Shown here: in pieces, positions 1 through 9,697 of the stretch
Position numbering within the stretch: position 1 is the first letter of the stretch
Layout: every line of letters starts with the position of its first letter
NCBI RefSeq assembly: GCF_904846645.1
Contig: NZ_CAJHBO010000002.1
Coordinates: 62,001 to 126,000, forward strand
Reading direction: 5' to 3'
DNA length: 64,000 nucleotides
From: Psychrobacter sp. Pi2-1
GTDB taxonomy: Bacteria > Pseudomonadota > Gammaproteobacteria > Pseudomonadales > Moraxellaceae
Position numbers and translations under genes: made by a program
Notes under the pieces: generated by a model
Told to the model about the DNA's origin: nothing
The model's database searches: none
What the model saw: the letters and a program-made list of their open reading frames with translations, nothing else

Positions 1-29
1 CCTAATTTAAATGTGGGAGTAATTATAAC

Positions 30-58
30 AAAAAACTGCTGAACTAGCAGCAGTTTTT
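30..58. terminator. bidirectional intrinsic terminator
   Basis: An 11-bp perfect inverted repeat (AAAAACTGCTG / CAGCAGTTTTT) around a 6-nt loop carries A and T tracts on its two sides, so it can end transcription from either strand. It lies downstream of the minus-strand small gene ending at 137. Confidence 0.75.
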
Positions 59-136
59 CATAATACTTGTAAAGCGACATTTAATTTCTAATAACTAGTA
101 TTTAATAGATAACTATCTATTAAGTGCCTACCTAGG

Positions 137-313
137 CTACTTACTAACGTCAGACTCTGTCGCATTGCCGCCTAGTTCATCGTCTTCAAGAGGCGCAGCA
201 GTAGTCAATTCCGCTAGGCTGTCTGGGACAGCATGCTCACGTGGATTGATTTCTTCTGCAAGCTTTTCAATCTCTTTTTCTTGCTCGTCCATATTGTTCG
301 GTGAATTACTCAT
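137..313 (-). CDS. small acidic hydrophilic protein, unknown function (58 aa)
   Basis: Not a family I recognise. It is a charged, soluble 58-residue protein rich in Asp, Glu, Asn and Ser with no membrane segment or cysteine. The reading frame is open to an ATG at 361, but that start has no ribosome-binding site. The internal ATG at 311-313 is preceded by AGGAG at good spacing, so I place the start there, giving an N-terminus MSNSPNN. The next gene upstream (427-588) starts MSNSNPND and is equally hydrophilic, so the pair may be related. Both sit downstream of the PfpI-like gene in the same direction, which suggests stress-associated proteins by context only. Confidence 0.6.
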   Translation of the reverse strand: MSNSPNNMDEQEKEIEKLAEEINPREHAVPDSLAELTTAAPLEDDELGGNATESDVSK

Positions 314-426
314 ATTAGCTCCTGAATTATTATTTTGTGGACTAACTGTAGTTGCACTCATCGATCATAAGACGTGCAAACTATAAACATATCAATGCCA
401 CCTATTACAGATGGCATATTAAAAAC

Positions 427-588
427 TTACTTGTCTTCTTTCGCGTTTTCTAAATTAGCTGCGATACGTTCTGCTGCTGCTTCGCTGTTTTCACTATGAT
501 TGTCTTCAGTTTGACTTTTAAGCGCTGCTTCTGCTGAATCAGAACGTTGTTGCTCAAGTTTAGTATCGTTTGGATTAGAATTTGACAT
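427..588 (-). CDS. small hydrophilic protein, unknown function (53 aa)
   Basis: A 53-codon frame with a strong AAGGAAG ribosome-binding site before its ATG. The product begins MSNSNPNDTK, is rich in Ser, Glu, Ala and Asn, has no cysteine or hydrophobic stretch, and is probably intrinsically disordered or a short helical protein. Its first residues resemble the start of the 58-aa protein next door (137-313). The function is unknown. The good ribosome-binding site and the amino-acid composition make it a credible gene despite its size. Confidence 0.6.
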   Translation of the reverse strand: MSNSNPNDTKLEQQRSDSAEAALKSQTEDNHSENSEAAAERIAANLENAKEDK

Positions 589-685
589 AGTATCTTCCTT
601 AGTTATGGTTATACATGTTAGTTATACAGAGTTGAAATTTAATAGTACTTAGGTAATTAGATTTGTTTAGTTAGAAGTCAAAACT

Positions 686-1210
686 CTAAGATAATGCTTT
701 ATCTATGGCATCAACAAAATTGGGTATATCGTCTGGGTTACGCGAAGTAATAAGATTACCATCTACTTGTACTGTCTTATCTACGTAGTTTGCTCCAGCA
801 TTTTCTAAATCTAGTTGCAATGTAGGATAAGCGGTAAGGGTCTTGCCTTTAGCAATACCTGTATTGATGAGAACCCAAGGAGCATGGCAAATAACAGCTA
901 ATGGCTTTCCTGCTTCATTAATAGCATTGATAATTTGATGAGCCTTTTCATTACCACGAATATTATCTGCGTTGACAGTACCGCCTGGTAAAACCAATGC
1001 ATCATAGTCAGAGACGTTGGCATCTTCTGCAAAGATATCGGCAGTAAAAGTATCACTCTTATCTACGTCTTGCTGCATGGCCTGCACTTCTTTTTTATCG
1101 TTTGTTGTTATGAGAAGTGTTTTATAGCCTTTGTCTTTTAGCTGACTATTGACGTCTTCATACTCTGCTTGTTCGAAGTGGTTATGTAGTAAAAAAGCGA
1201 TCGTTTTCAT
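686..1210 (-). CDS. DJ-1/PfpI family protein (type 1 glutamine amidotransferase-like)
   Basis: A 174-residue single-domain protein of the DJ-1/ThiJ/PfpI superfamily, whose bacterial members act as stress-induced deglycases, proteases or chaperones. Visible motifs are the early Glu in HFEQAEY (about residue 13), the LPGG loop near residue 75, and the nucleophile elbow AVICHAPW with Cys108-His109. The length is normal for PfpI/YhbO relatives. AAGGAAAG precedes the ATG. The two small hydrophilic genes follow it on the same strand. I assign the family with confidence but not the exact activity. Confidence 0.9.
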   Translation of the reverse strand: MKTIAFLLHNHFEQAEYEDVNSQLKDKGYKTLLITTNDKKEVQAMQQDVDKSDTFTADIFAEDANVSDYDALVLPGGTVNADNIRGNEKAHQIINAINEAGKPLAVICHAPWVLINTGIAKGKTLTAYPTLQLDLENAGANYVDKTVQVDGNLITSRNPDDIPNFVDAIDKALS

Positions 1211-1609
1211 AACTTTCCTTATTCTTATCTATTAGTTTTTGTGAGTCAGTATATTTTTATAAATTAGTTTTGTTATTATTCGGTAGTACATTTTCCTTTG
1301 AACTATTTTATTTTTATTCAAATGCATCCTTTCTGCATTGATTTTACTTTTAATTAGCTATTTCTAATTGTCTATTATTTTAATTATTTGCTTCATAGCA
1401 ATTTTTTATTTTTATAATATTTATCCATTTTATTTTTTAGCTCAGCATTCCTTATCTGATGAATCTAGAGTACAAAAAAAACAGGTTTCACCATAGGCGA
1501 AACCTGCAATAAAATGTGACGGTATGTGATTAGTGTAAACTATTAGTAAATCAGGCCAGCATTAGGTGGTAGTTTCTCTATTTAAGTAACATTGGTGAAA
1601 ACGTTACTA
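1211..1609. other. AT-rich intergenic region
   Basis: No credible gene. It is very AT-rich and holds the terminator at 1474-1506 for the minus-strand truB block. The remainder should contain the promoter of the PfpI-like gene's neighbours, but no clear box stands out. Confidence 0.5.
1474..1506 (-). terminator. intrinsic terminator downstream of truB
   Basis: CAGGTTTC / GAAACCTG form an 8-bp stem. On the minus strand the stem is followed by eight T residues (A run 1474-1481 on plus). It ends the rimP-nusA-infB-rbfA-truB transcription block. Confidence 0.8.
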
Positions 1610-2704
1610 TTAGCGCTGAATCAATTTCTTAGGTTGTAAACGTCCGTTTAAGCTCACAGACCCCAAACCAAGAAACTCTCCCTGCTCATTGAGTAGACGT
1701 ATATCAACTGGTATTTCGTGCTCTAGGAGCTGAGGCGCATCATCAAGTCCAGTATCAGCTTTACCATTGGTACTAGCGTCACCATCAATACCGACAGAAC
1801 TATCATTAGACAGCTGGTTAGAAACCATATTAGCAACATAATCTTTGAGCTTACCTGTCAGCTCATCAAATACGTTTAGGCGCTGCCCCATATGTACACG
1901 GGCGCATTGTTCCTCTGTCAACGTCAGTTCAGCATCAATATCAATACAAGCATCGATAGGCAGCAGCCAAGACTGACGCTCCTCTAAACTATGCTCTTCT
2001 AATAATGATAAAGCAATAGCATCATCAATGCTGAAGTTCCCTACTTGTGTACGACGTAATGCCGTCAAATGTCCTAGCGTACCTAGCTGCTTTGCAATGT
2101 CTTCCGCTAATACACGTACGTAAGTACCTTTAGTACAAGTAACCGTTAGATTAATCTGGGTATCATCTATCATCTGTAGATTGATTGCTTTAATCGTGAT
2201 ATCTCTAGGCGGTCTATCAACCTCAATGCCAGCGCGAGCATATTCATACAGTTTTTTACCGTCTTTTTTTAGCGCTGAATACATCGGTGGTATCTGCTGC
2301 TGAGCACCCAAAAACTGCTGTGCAATAGTCGCTAATGAGTCTTCATCAAATACTGGAATAGAAGCCTGCGTTACGATTTGGCCATCAGCATCACCAGTAT
2401 CGGTTTGACTACCTAGCAAGATAGTCGCTTGGTAAGATTTATCAGCATCCAGTTGATAATGGCTAAACTTGGTGGCTTCACCCAAGCAAATAGGCAACAG
2501 GCCAGTTGCCATCGGATCAAGCGTCCCTGTATGCCCAGCCTTTTTACTATCGTGTATCGGTGATTTAAATAAATACTTCACTTTTGACACAACTTGCTGC
2601 GAGGTCATACCTTTGGGTTTGTCCACCAAGATAACACCTGAAACTTTTACTCTTTCAGGTGCTTTGCTGGCTTTTTTATCAGGTTGCTTAGACGCTATAG
2701 ACAT
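1610..2704 (-). CDS. truB: tRNA pseudouridine(55) synthase TruB
   Basis: Converts U55 of the tRNA T-loop to pseudouridine. The family signature GHTGTLDPMATG places the catalytic Asp at residue 63, and a KPKGMTS motif precedes it. At 364 residues it is longer than the usual 300 or so. Extra length lies in a Ser/Asp/Gly-rich hydrophilic stretch around residues 290-330, inside the C-terminal region before the final segment that resembles the PUA-like end. The start lies 9 bp past the rbfA stop, which implies coupled translation. rpsO and pnp, which follow truB in E. coli, are absent here; a terminator comes instead. Confidence 0.96.
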   Translation of the reverse strand: MSIASKQPDKKASKAPERVKVSGVILVDKPKGMTSQQVVSKVKYLFKSPIHDSKKAGHTGTLDPMATGLLPICLGEATKFSHYQLDADKSYQATILLGSQTDTGDADGQIVTQASIPVFDEDSLATIAQQFLGAQQQIPPMYSALKKDGKKLYEYARAGIEVDRPPRDITIKAINLQMIDDTQINLTVTCTKGTYVRVLAEDIAKQLGTLGHLTALRRTQVGNFSIDDAIALSLLEEHSLEERQSWLLPIDACIDIDAELTLTEEQCARVHMGQRLNVFDELTGKLKDYVANMVSNQLSNDSSVGIDGDASTNGKADTGLDDAPQLLEHEIPVDIRLLNEQGEFLGLGSVSLNGRLQPKKLIQR

Positions 2705-2713
2705 AATAATAAT

Positions 2714-3103
2714 TTACTCGTCATTCTCGTTTTGCTCAGTTTTAGTCACGGCCTTGCTAATCAAGTCCATCATGTAGTTACCACGAGCAGTTACTTCATC
2801 ATAATGAAAACGTAGGCGCGGCGTAGTACGTGTTTTTAGGCTATGGCTCAGCTCAGTACGCAAAAACCCTGCTGCTTTGTTCAGTACTTTGACGCTTTCT
2901 TCGTGATTGGTCTTGTTCATAGCATCATTGAGCTCAGGCTCCATGATAGTGACATAGACGTCCGCATAGCCTAAATCTGGGCTAACTTTGACACTAGATA
3001 TAGTGACAAAACCTGTTAGACGAGGGTCATTAACTTCATCGCGAATAAGAACAGCAAGCTCACGCTGAATCTGATCCGACAATCTTTGTAAACGTTGGTT
3101 CAT
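2714..3103 (-). CDS. rbfA: ribosome-binding factor A
   Basis: A 129-residue KH-like cold-shock factor that binds the 30S subunit and helps mature the 16S 5' end. It starts MNQRLQRLSDQIQRELA and contains the family segments VNDPRLTGFVTISSVKVSPDL and TPRLRFHYD. The position between infB and truB is the conserved one. A separate hairpin terminator lies upstream (3182-3215), so rbfA-truB may depend on readthrough or a promoter of their own. Confidence 0.95.
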   Translation of the reverse strand: MNQRLQRLSDQIQRELAVLIRDEVNDPRLTGFVTISSVKVSPDLGYADVYVTIMEPELNDAMNKTNHEESVKVLNKAAGFLRTELSHSLKTRTTPRLRFHYDEVTARGNYMMDLISKAVTKTEQNENDE

Positions 3104-3181
3104 GTTGTTACCTTACTTTAATGGGCTTATTTTATTACTGTATAAGTCTGCTGATTAATAGATGTTGCACTGATATGTGCT

Positions 3182-3215
3182 AAAAAAGGCCTAGCAGGAT
3201 GTACCTGTTAGGCCT
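3182..3215 (-). terminator. intrinsic terminator between infB and rbfA
   Basis: AGGCCTAGCAGG and CCTGTTAGGCCT pair with one G-U type mismatch around a 5-nt loop. On the minus strand six T residues follow (A run 3182-3187). It lies within the canonical nusA-infB-rbfA operon, so it likely attenuates rbfA-truB expression. Confidence 0.75.
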
Positions 3216-3304
3216 AAGTACAGCTGAATATTAGCAAAATATCTAAATAGCTCAGCGGATTACGCATATTGCATTAATACATACTCTACTATCGAACAGC
3301 AGCT

Positions 3305-6031
3305 TTAGATAGTACGTGCGAACTCTTGGATTTCAAAGACTTCGATCTTATCGCCAGCTTCAACATCATAGCCACGAACGGCCAGACCACATTCCATACC
3401 AGTACGTACTTCATTAACGTCTTCTTTGTAACGACGCAATGATTGCAATTGACCAGTAAAGATAACTTGGTCATCACGCAATACGCGGATAGGTTTGTTG
3501 CGATAGATTGTACCTTCGACCACCATACAACCAGCAGCAGCACCGAACTTACTAGAACGGAATACTTCACGAACGTCTGCAACACCAAGGATTTTCTCGC
3601 GATGTTCAGGAGCAAGCATACCGCTCATTGCTGATTTTACATCATCGATCAAACCATAGATTACGCTATAGTAGCGAATATCCATATTAGCAGTATCTGC
3701 TTTACGGCGTGCGGTAGCATCTGCACGAACGTTGAATCCTAATAGTACCGCTTCACTCGATTCTGCAAGGGTTACGTCAGACTCAGAGATAGGACCAACG
3801 CCTGAACTGATCACTCTGACTTTTACTTCGTCAGTAGACAATTCGTTTAGGGCGGCTAGTAGTGCCTCAAGTGAACCACGTACGTCTGTTTTTAGTACAA
3901 TATTCAAGAATGACACATCGCCTTGGCCCATCTGGTCAAACATGCTTTCTAAACGCATCGCATTTTGACGCTCAAGTTGACGCTCACGCTCACGGTTGGT
4001 TCTAAAGTCCGCAACTTCACGAGCTTTTTTCTCATCCGTTACCACTAGGAATTCGCTACCAGCAGCAGGTGTTTCAGGCAGACCTAAAATCTCTACAGGG
4101 ATAGAAGGACCAGCTGACTTGATACGTTGGCCATGCTCGTCAGTCAATGCGCGAACTTTACCATAGTGCTCACCAGCTAGAACCAAGTCACCTTGTTTCA
4201 ATGTACCTTTTTTCACTAGGACACTAACGACAGGACCACGACCTTTTTCAAGTCTTGACTCAATAACCACACCCTGAGCAGCACCGTCTAGTGGCGCTTC
4301 TAATTCCATTAGCTCAGCTTGTAAGCTAATGAATTCTAGTAGGTCTTCGATACCTTCGCCTGTTTTGGCTGAGATACGAGCCATTGGTGTATCGCCGCCC
4401 CATTCTTCTGAAACAACTTCTTTCGTCGTTAATTCATTAAGAACACGGTCAGGATCAGCACCTGGCTTATCCATTTTGTTGATAGCAACAATGATCGGCG
4501 TACCAGCTGCACGTGCATGATCGATTGCTTCTGCTGTTTGTGGCATCATGCCATCATCAGCTGCAACCACCAATACAACGATATCAGTCGCTTGAGCACC
4601 ACGTGAACGCATTGCGCTAAACGCTGCGTGACCTGGAGTATCAAGGAAAGTAATAACACCGCGATCAGTTTTTACATGATAAGCACCGATATGCTGTGTA
4701 ATGCCGCCCGCTTCGCCATTGGCAACTTTCGTTTCACGAATCTTGTCTAGTAGTGAGGTCTTACCATGATCGACGTGACCCATGATAGTCACTACTGGTG
4801 GACGAGTCTGGATGTTGCTGCTACGCTCATCAACTGCGTACTGTAAGTCATCTTCAACTTTAGTATCACTAACTGGTACTGGGTTGTGGCCCATTTCTTC
4901 AACAAGCAAGCTTGCGGTTGCTTGATCAATCGTATCTGACTCACGAGCCATTTCACCCATTTTCATAAGTAATTTGGTTACTTCGCGAGCTTTAACTGCC
5001 ATGCGCTGCGCAAGATCGGCAACTGAAATTTGCTCACTAATCTCGACATCATAGACGATTTTTTCAACAGGTTTTTCAAACTTATGCTGTGACGCCTGAG
5101 TTGAACGCAAACCGTTTTTGCGGTTTTTGATTTCGCGCTCATCTTGGTTCTTACGACGACGACCACGAGTACCAGTACTATTCGAACCGCGTTTGATTTC
5201 GCGACGCTCTTTTTCAAAAGACTCTTCTAATGCATCACCGACCAAACCTTCAGCCAATGGCTCATCTTTACGTACTTCAGTAACAGGCTCACGGTCTGTA
5301 TATTTACCAGCCATTTTGCGCATTTGCTCAAGTGTACGCTTTTGCGCTTCTTCAGCTTGTGTGCGGCGGGTTTCTAATTCGATTTCACGCAGACGCGCTT
5401 CTTCTTTCTCACGAGTCTCGCGAGCTTTACGTTCAGCAGCGGTTTCAACTTTAGGCTTAGTTGCAGCAACTTTCTTCTTCGGCTGTTCTTTAGGCTTAAC
5501 TTCAGCCGTCGCTTTACCGCCTTTTTTGACGACAACTGATGTAGAAATATCATCGTTTTTGTCGTCTGATTTTTTGCTAGAGCCTAAGCTTGCGCGCATT
5601 GCTGCTAGCGTTGCTGCTTGACGCTCTTCCGCTTTTTTCTTAGTAGCGGCGCGTTCTTCAGCTTCTTTTGCTGCACGTTCTTGAGACTCAACCAGAGCCT
5701 GCTCACGAGCGGCTAGCTCTTCAGCCATCTTTTCTGGATCAGGCTTTTCGAATACTTTCTTTTTACGCACTTCTACATTGACGCTCTTAGATTTACCAGA
5801 AGAGCCGGTCACACGTGCAGTACTGGTCGTCTTAGATTTAAGACTAATACGACGCTTTTCTTGTTGACCATGACTTTGTTTTAAATACGTCACCAGCTTT
5901 TCTTGCTCAAGCTCGGTGACTAGGTCATCCTCTGCGCGAGCAGGCAGGCCAGCATCTACTAATTGCTGCTTTACAGCATCTGTAGTTTTGCCTACCATTT
6001 CTGCCAGTTCTTTGACGGTCTTATCTGCCAT
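3305..6031 (-). CDS. infB: translation initiation factor IF-2
   Basis: The GTPase that brings fMet-tRNA to the 30S P site. The 908-residue protein has the IF2_N start ([15 protein letters not shown]), a long Lys/Glu/Ala-rich coiled region to about residue 330, then the G domain with G1 GHVDHGKTS near residue 415, G3 DTPGHAAF and G4 NKMDKP, followed by domains II-IV. The length matches gammaproteobacterial IF-2. It follows nusA by about 150 bp on the same strand. An initiator tRNA gene lies at the head of the same block. Confidence 0.98.
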   Translation of the reverse strand: MADKTVKELAEMVGKTTDAVKQQLVDAGLPARAEDDLVTELEQEKLVTYLKQSHGQQEKRRISLKSKTTSTARVTGSSGKSKSVNVEVRKKKVFEKPDPEKMAEELAAREQALVESQERAAKEAEERAATKKKAEERQAATLAAMRASLGSSKKSDDKNDDISTSVVVKKGGKATAEVKPKEQPKKKVAATKPKVETAAERKARETREKEEARLREIELETRRTQAEEAQKRTLEQMRKMAGKYTDREPVTEVRKDEPLAEGLVGDALEESFEKERREIKRGSNSTGTRGRRRKNQDEREIKNRKNGLRSTQASQHKFEKPVEKIVYDVEISEQISVADLAQRMAVKAREVTKLLMKMGEMARESDTIDQATASLLVEEMGHNPVPVSDTKVEDDLQYAVDERSSNIQTRPPVVTIMGHVDHGKTSLLDKIRETKVANGEAGGITQHIGAYHVKTDRGVITFLDTPGHAAFSAMRSRGAQATDIVVLVVAADDGMMPQTAEAIDHARAAGTPIIVAINKMDKPGADPDRVLNELTTKEVVSEEWGGDTPMARISAKTGEGIEDLLEFISLQAELMELEAPLDGAAQGVVIESRLEKGRGPVVSVLVKKGTLKQGDLVLAGEHYGKVRALTDEHGQRIKSAGPSIPVEILGLPETPAAGSEFLVVTDEKKAREVADFRTNRERERQLERQNAMRLESMFDQMGQGDVSFLNIVLKTDVRGSLEALLAALNELSTDEVKVRVISSGVGPISESDVTLAESSEAVLLGFNVRADATARRKADTANMDIRYYSVIYGLIDDVKSAMSGMLAPEHREKILGVADVREVFRSSKFGAAAGCMVVEGTIYRNKPIRVLRDDQVIFTGQLQSLRRYKEDVNEVRTGMECGLAVRGYDVEAGDKIEVFEIQEFARTI

Positions 6032-6179
6032 TTATTATCACCTACTGTCTATTATTTGCTATATGTTCAATTCAGTTGTTGGCTACAAATGATTGGGTTA
6101 AGGCTGATACTTATAAATAGATATCAGCGCTTTATTCTCAATAGCATATCACCAAAAGACAGCGATATGCAGTTACCGC

Positions 6180-7664
6180 TTATTCATCGAACCAAGATTC
6201 CCGAGCTTTCATGATGAGTTTTCCTGCAGTTTCAGAGTCTAATCCTTCGATATCTTCTAGATCGAAGACGGCTTGTTCTGCCAAATCATCAACAGTAATG
6301 ATGTCTTTTTGCGCCATTTTATAAGCCCAACTGACTGTCATACCTTCAAGCTCTTGAAGCTCTTGACTTGGCTCTTTCATGTTCTGTTGTTTGACCAGTT
6401 CATCAGCGATGACAACTTCTTTAGCACGCTCTTGAATCATATCAATCGCTTCATCGTCTAGACCTTCGATATCATAGAAAGTCTCAACTGGTACATAGGC
6501 CACTTCTTCGATACTGGTAAAACCAATATCAACCAATGCTTGTGCTAAATCTTTATCTACTTCTAGGCGCTCATAGAATAATTCAATAAACGCTTTTGAT
6601 TCGTTTTGTTGACGTTGCTGATATTCTTCTTCGAGCATCATATTCAGCTTATAGCCCGTCAACTCAGACGCTAGACGTACGTTTTGACCTTGTGAGCCAA
6701 TAGCACGCGCCAATTGATCATTGGTGCTAAAGATAATATCTGCCGTTTGCGTATCTTCATCTAAAATGATACTGCTTACGTCAGCAGGCTCTAGAGAGCT
6801 GATGATGAACTGGGCAGGATCATCTGACCATACCACCACATCAATACGCTCACCGTCTAACTCTTGCTGTACTGCTTGGATACGTGTACCACGCATACCA
6901 ATACAGGCACCAACTGGATCAATACGATGATCGTTGGTCTTCACGGCTATTTTAGCACGAGTACCTGGCAGACGAGCGACGTTACGAATTTCGATAATTT
7001 GTTCTGCGATCTCAGGCACTTCTTTTTGCATCAATGCTGATAACATTTCAGGATGTGTGCGGGATAACAATAACTGTGCACCACGGTTTTCACGGTTCAC
7101 ATGATACAAGATAGCGTTGATACGCGACTTTGCACGGAGTTGTTCGCGTGGCAACATTTGATCACGTGACAAATAACCTTCAGCATTGTCACCCAAATCA
7201 ATGATATAGCCATCACGAGTCTGTTTTTTGACTTCGCCATACATCATCTCACCAACACGCGGCTCGAAAGCATCTGCAACTAGTGCACGCTCAGCTTCAC
7301 GAATCTTTTGGATGATGACCTGTTTGGCTTGAGTGGCAGCGATACGACCAAATTCGATTGATTCAATTTGCTCTTCTTTAATATCACCAATTGACCATTC
7401 TTCTTGATCAAGATCGGTGATAGCAAGCTGACAAGCTGGCATTTCATGGTCTTCATCTGCAACCACTGTCCAGTAACGATAAGTATCGTAATCGCCAGTT
7501 GCACGGTCGATTGCTACCCGTACAGCCACTTCTGGCTGCTCGGTATATACTTTTTTCTTAGTCGATACCACCAAAGCGTCTTCAATTGCTTCAAAGATAT
7601 CTTCAGGATTTAAGCCCTTTTCATTACTGACAGTTTCTACTACCGTTAAGATTTCACGACTCAT
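6180..7664 (-). CDS. nusA: transcription termination/antitermination protein NusA
   Basis: Binds RNA polymerase and nascent RNA and modulates pausing, termination and antitermination. The 494-residue protein has the N-terminal RNAP-binding domain, an S1 domain, two KH domains (VGACIGMRGTRIQ and ARAIGSQGQNVRLAS), and acidic C-terminal repeats of the gammaproteobacterial type. It lies between rimP and infB as in E. coli. Confidence 0.97.
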   Translation of the reverse strand: MSREILTVVETVSNEKGLNPEDIFEAIEDALVVSTKKKVYTEQPEVAVRVAIDRATGDYDTYRYWTVVADEDHEMPACQLAITDLDQEEWSIGDIKEEQIESIEFGRIAATQAKQVIIQKIREAERALVADAFEPRVGEMMYGEVKKQTRDGYIIDLGDNAEGYLSRDQMLPREQLRAKSRINAILYHVNRENRGAQLLLSRTHPEMLSALMQKEVPEIAEQIIEIRNVARLPGTRAKIAVKTNDHRIDPVGACIGMRGTRIQAVQQELDGERIDVVVWSDDPAQFIISSLEPADVSSIILDEDTQTADIIFSTNDQLARAIGSQGQNVRLASELTGYKLNMMLEEEYQQRQQNESKAFIELFYERLEVDKDLAQALVDIGFTSIEEVAYVPVETFYDIEGLDDEAIDMIQERAKEVVIADELVKQQNMKEPSQELQELEGMTVSWAYKMAQKDIITVDDLAEQAVFDLEDIEGLDSETAGKLIMKARESWFDE

Positions 7665-7799
7665 GCTATACCTGTCCTATCATTTTTTAATTGACTTAAA
7701 TTTTATAATTTGGGTGCTGCTATTATATAGTTGCTATAAGCCACATAAGCTATTGGAAGATAAAACTGTCTATCTATAAACAGTTACCCTAGTAAGAAT

Positions 7800-8300
7800 C
7801 TAGGCATCTTCATAAATCAAATTGGCTTTATCAATATTACTTAGTGCAATCTCAAACTGCTCGCCATCACTTGACGTCAGTTTTAAAGAGTTTTCATCAA
7901 TACTATCTAAAGTACCTGTGGCTTTACGACGTTTTTGATCGCCTGTACCGATGGCTTGAATCAGACGCAAGCTCACAGTTTGACCAACATACGCATGCAT
8001 TTGCTCATCTGAGAAAAACGCACGGTCAAAACCAGGTGAAGATACTTCTAAGATATACTCACCAGCGATAGGATCATGAACTTCCAAGATACCGCTTACT
8101 TGGTGATTTACTGCCGCGCAATCTTCAATCGTTACTTGCTTATCTTGGGCTTGCTCTTCTGGCAATGCCTCAATATAGATACGTAGTAAAGAGCGACGAC
8201 CTTGTGGCGCAAACTCGATACCCCATAATGACACATCACAAGCGGCCACGGCAGGGGCAATAATATTAGTCAGTTCTGCAACTTTAGTCGAAAGCTTCAT
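7800..8300 (-). CDS. rimP: ribosome maturation factor RimP
   Basis: Required for 30S subunit maturation. The 166-residue product carries the family pattern: an N-terminal domain with WGIEFAPQGRRSLLRIYIE, the central VSGILEVHDPIAGEYILEVSSPG, and a C-terminal SH3-like domain. It is the first protein gene after the tRNA pair and precedes nusA, the classical order. Confidence 0.95.
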   Translation of the reverse strand: MKLSTKVAELTNIIAPAVAACDVSLWGIEFAPQGRRSLLRIYIEALPEEQAQDKQVTIEDCAAVNHQVSGILEVHDPIAGEYILEVSSPGFDRAFFSDEQMHAYVGQTVSLRLIQAIGTGDQKRRKATGTLDSIDENSLKLTSSDGEQFEIALSNIDKANLIYEDA

Positions 8301-8674
8301 AATCTCTTGGTATTTTCCTATTCACTTATCTATCGTACTTAGTAAACCGTATTAAAGATGAACTCTTATCTATATATAACAATCTTATGATAAGAATCAC
8401 GGTCAGTATATAATTTTAAATCACAAATATATGATACGTATTGTGCATTTATATAGGGACGAGCGTAAAAAACATCAAGCTCGGCCAAACAATGCTTTTA
8501 TTATTTATAAAGCACTACTATCGATAAAAGTATGAGGAATAAAAGATAGTGTTGCTTAAGAAGCATCGTGCCGGTAGCGGCCGATGATGACCAGTGACGA
8601 GTAATATCGTACTCTATAGACTTAGAGCTTAGCATAAGTAGGATAGATACCGCGATAACACTGACCTTCAGATA
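8301..8674. other. leader region upstream of rimP
   Basis: No gene is supported. It contains an imperfect hairpin at 8564-8586 (CATCG and CGATG arms with inner CCG/CGG pairing), which would lie in the 5' leader of the rimP mRNA. The rimP promoter is expected here, after the tRNA terminator. Confidence 0.4.
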
Positions 8675-8702
8675 CAAAAAAACCCACAAACATAATGGTG
8701 GG
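8675..8702 (-). terminator. intrinsic terminator after tRNA-fMet
   Basis: CCCAC / GTGGG stem with a 10-nt loop, followed on the minus strand by seven T residues. It lies about 50 bp past the 3' end of the initiator tRNA and should end the secG-tRNA transcript ahead of rimP. Confidence 0.65.
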
Positions 8703-8749
8703 CTAATCGGTACTGACAAATTTAGTGTACAAAACATCAGTATAAAAAG

Positions 8750-8826
<77 letters not shown>

Positions 8827-8949
8827 TCAATCTAGAACGCATATTATAGGGAGGTTTTGTAGAAGTGTCAATACTTTTTTTAAATTAATTATAAAATAAG
8901 TATTACCTGCTAAAAATCTAACCTAACGCTATGCTGCGTCTGTAAAACT

Positions 8950-9033
8950 TGGTGCGATTGGGGGGACTTGAACCCCCACAGCTTTCGCCACCACCCCCTC
9001 AAGATGGCGTGTCTACCATTCCACCACAATCGC
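8950..9033 (-). tRNA. leuU: tRNA-Leu (GAG)
   Basis: An 84-nt class II tRNA with encoded CCA, a fully paired GCGATTG/CAATCGC acceptor stem, a long variable arm, and anticodon loop TTGAGGG giving GAG. It sits between secG and the initiator tRNA, as leuU does next to secG in E. coli. Confidence 0.93.
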
Positions 9034-9174
9034 ATTGTACTGCTCTGTCTCTATCATCCAATCTATAATCAATGATGCTTAAGGTAGGCATCTATAGAAC
9101 AGGAGTTGCGAAAACAGGAAAGCATTGTAAATCTAACCTACCAAAATAGCAAGCGCTGCCTACTTAAAAGAGGC

Positions 9175-9483
9175 TTACTCAGGATTTTGAGTCAATGGAC
9201 GCGGCGTTTGCGGTGCTGAAACTGGCGCATCTAGACGAAACTGATCTTCTGCTTGCTTACGCGCATGAACAGCAAGTGTCATACTCGTAATAAAAAATAT
9301 GACCGTTAGTACTGCCGTAGCACGCGTCAAAAAGTTAGCAGTTCCTGCTGCGCCAAACACGGTACCTGATGAACCAGCACCAAAAGAAGCTCCAGCGTCT
9401 GCCCCTTTACCATGCTGTATCAGAATCAAGCCGATCATGGCAATGGCCACAATAATATGCAGGGCTAATATAAACGTAAACAT
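9175..9483 (-). CDS. secG: preprotein translocase subunit SecG
   Basis: A small inner-membrane subunit of the SecYEG channel. The 102 residues form two membrane segments (about 3-20 and 52-70) flanking the conserved cytosolic loop with IQHGKGADAGASFGAG and SGTVFGAAGTANFLTR. The C-terminal tail is Pro/Gln rich. It lies between tpiA and tRNA-Leu, its usual place. Confidence 0.95.
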   Translation of the reverse strand: MFTFILALHIIVAIAMIGLILIQHGKGADAGASFGAGSSGTVFGAAGTANFLTRATAVLTVIFFITSMTLAVHARKQAEDQFRLDAPVSAPQTPRPLTQNPE

Positions 9484-9697
9484 GGTGGCCTCTTTTGCCG
9501 CGTAATGACGACTGATAACGGAAAATAAAACGTAAGGTTAATAGAAAGACAATCGGCATGATCAAATGCCAAATCGACTATATAAATAAGGCGCATTGTA
9601 CACGATTGCAAGGGCAGTGTTAAACCTACTTTTACTAACTGGTAAAAGCATACTGTCTATAAGCTATGATCTTGATATCTGAGCGTTATTTATTCAT

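Noticed and set aside
5118..5621. 167-aa frame opposite infB
   Set aside because: A shadow of the Lys/Glu/Ala-rich N-terminal region of IF-2; composition (Arg/Ser-rich) is that of antisense to such codons.
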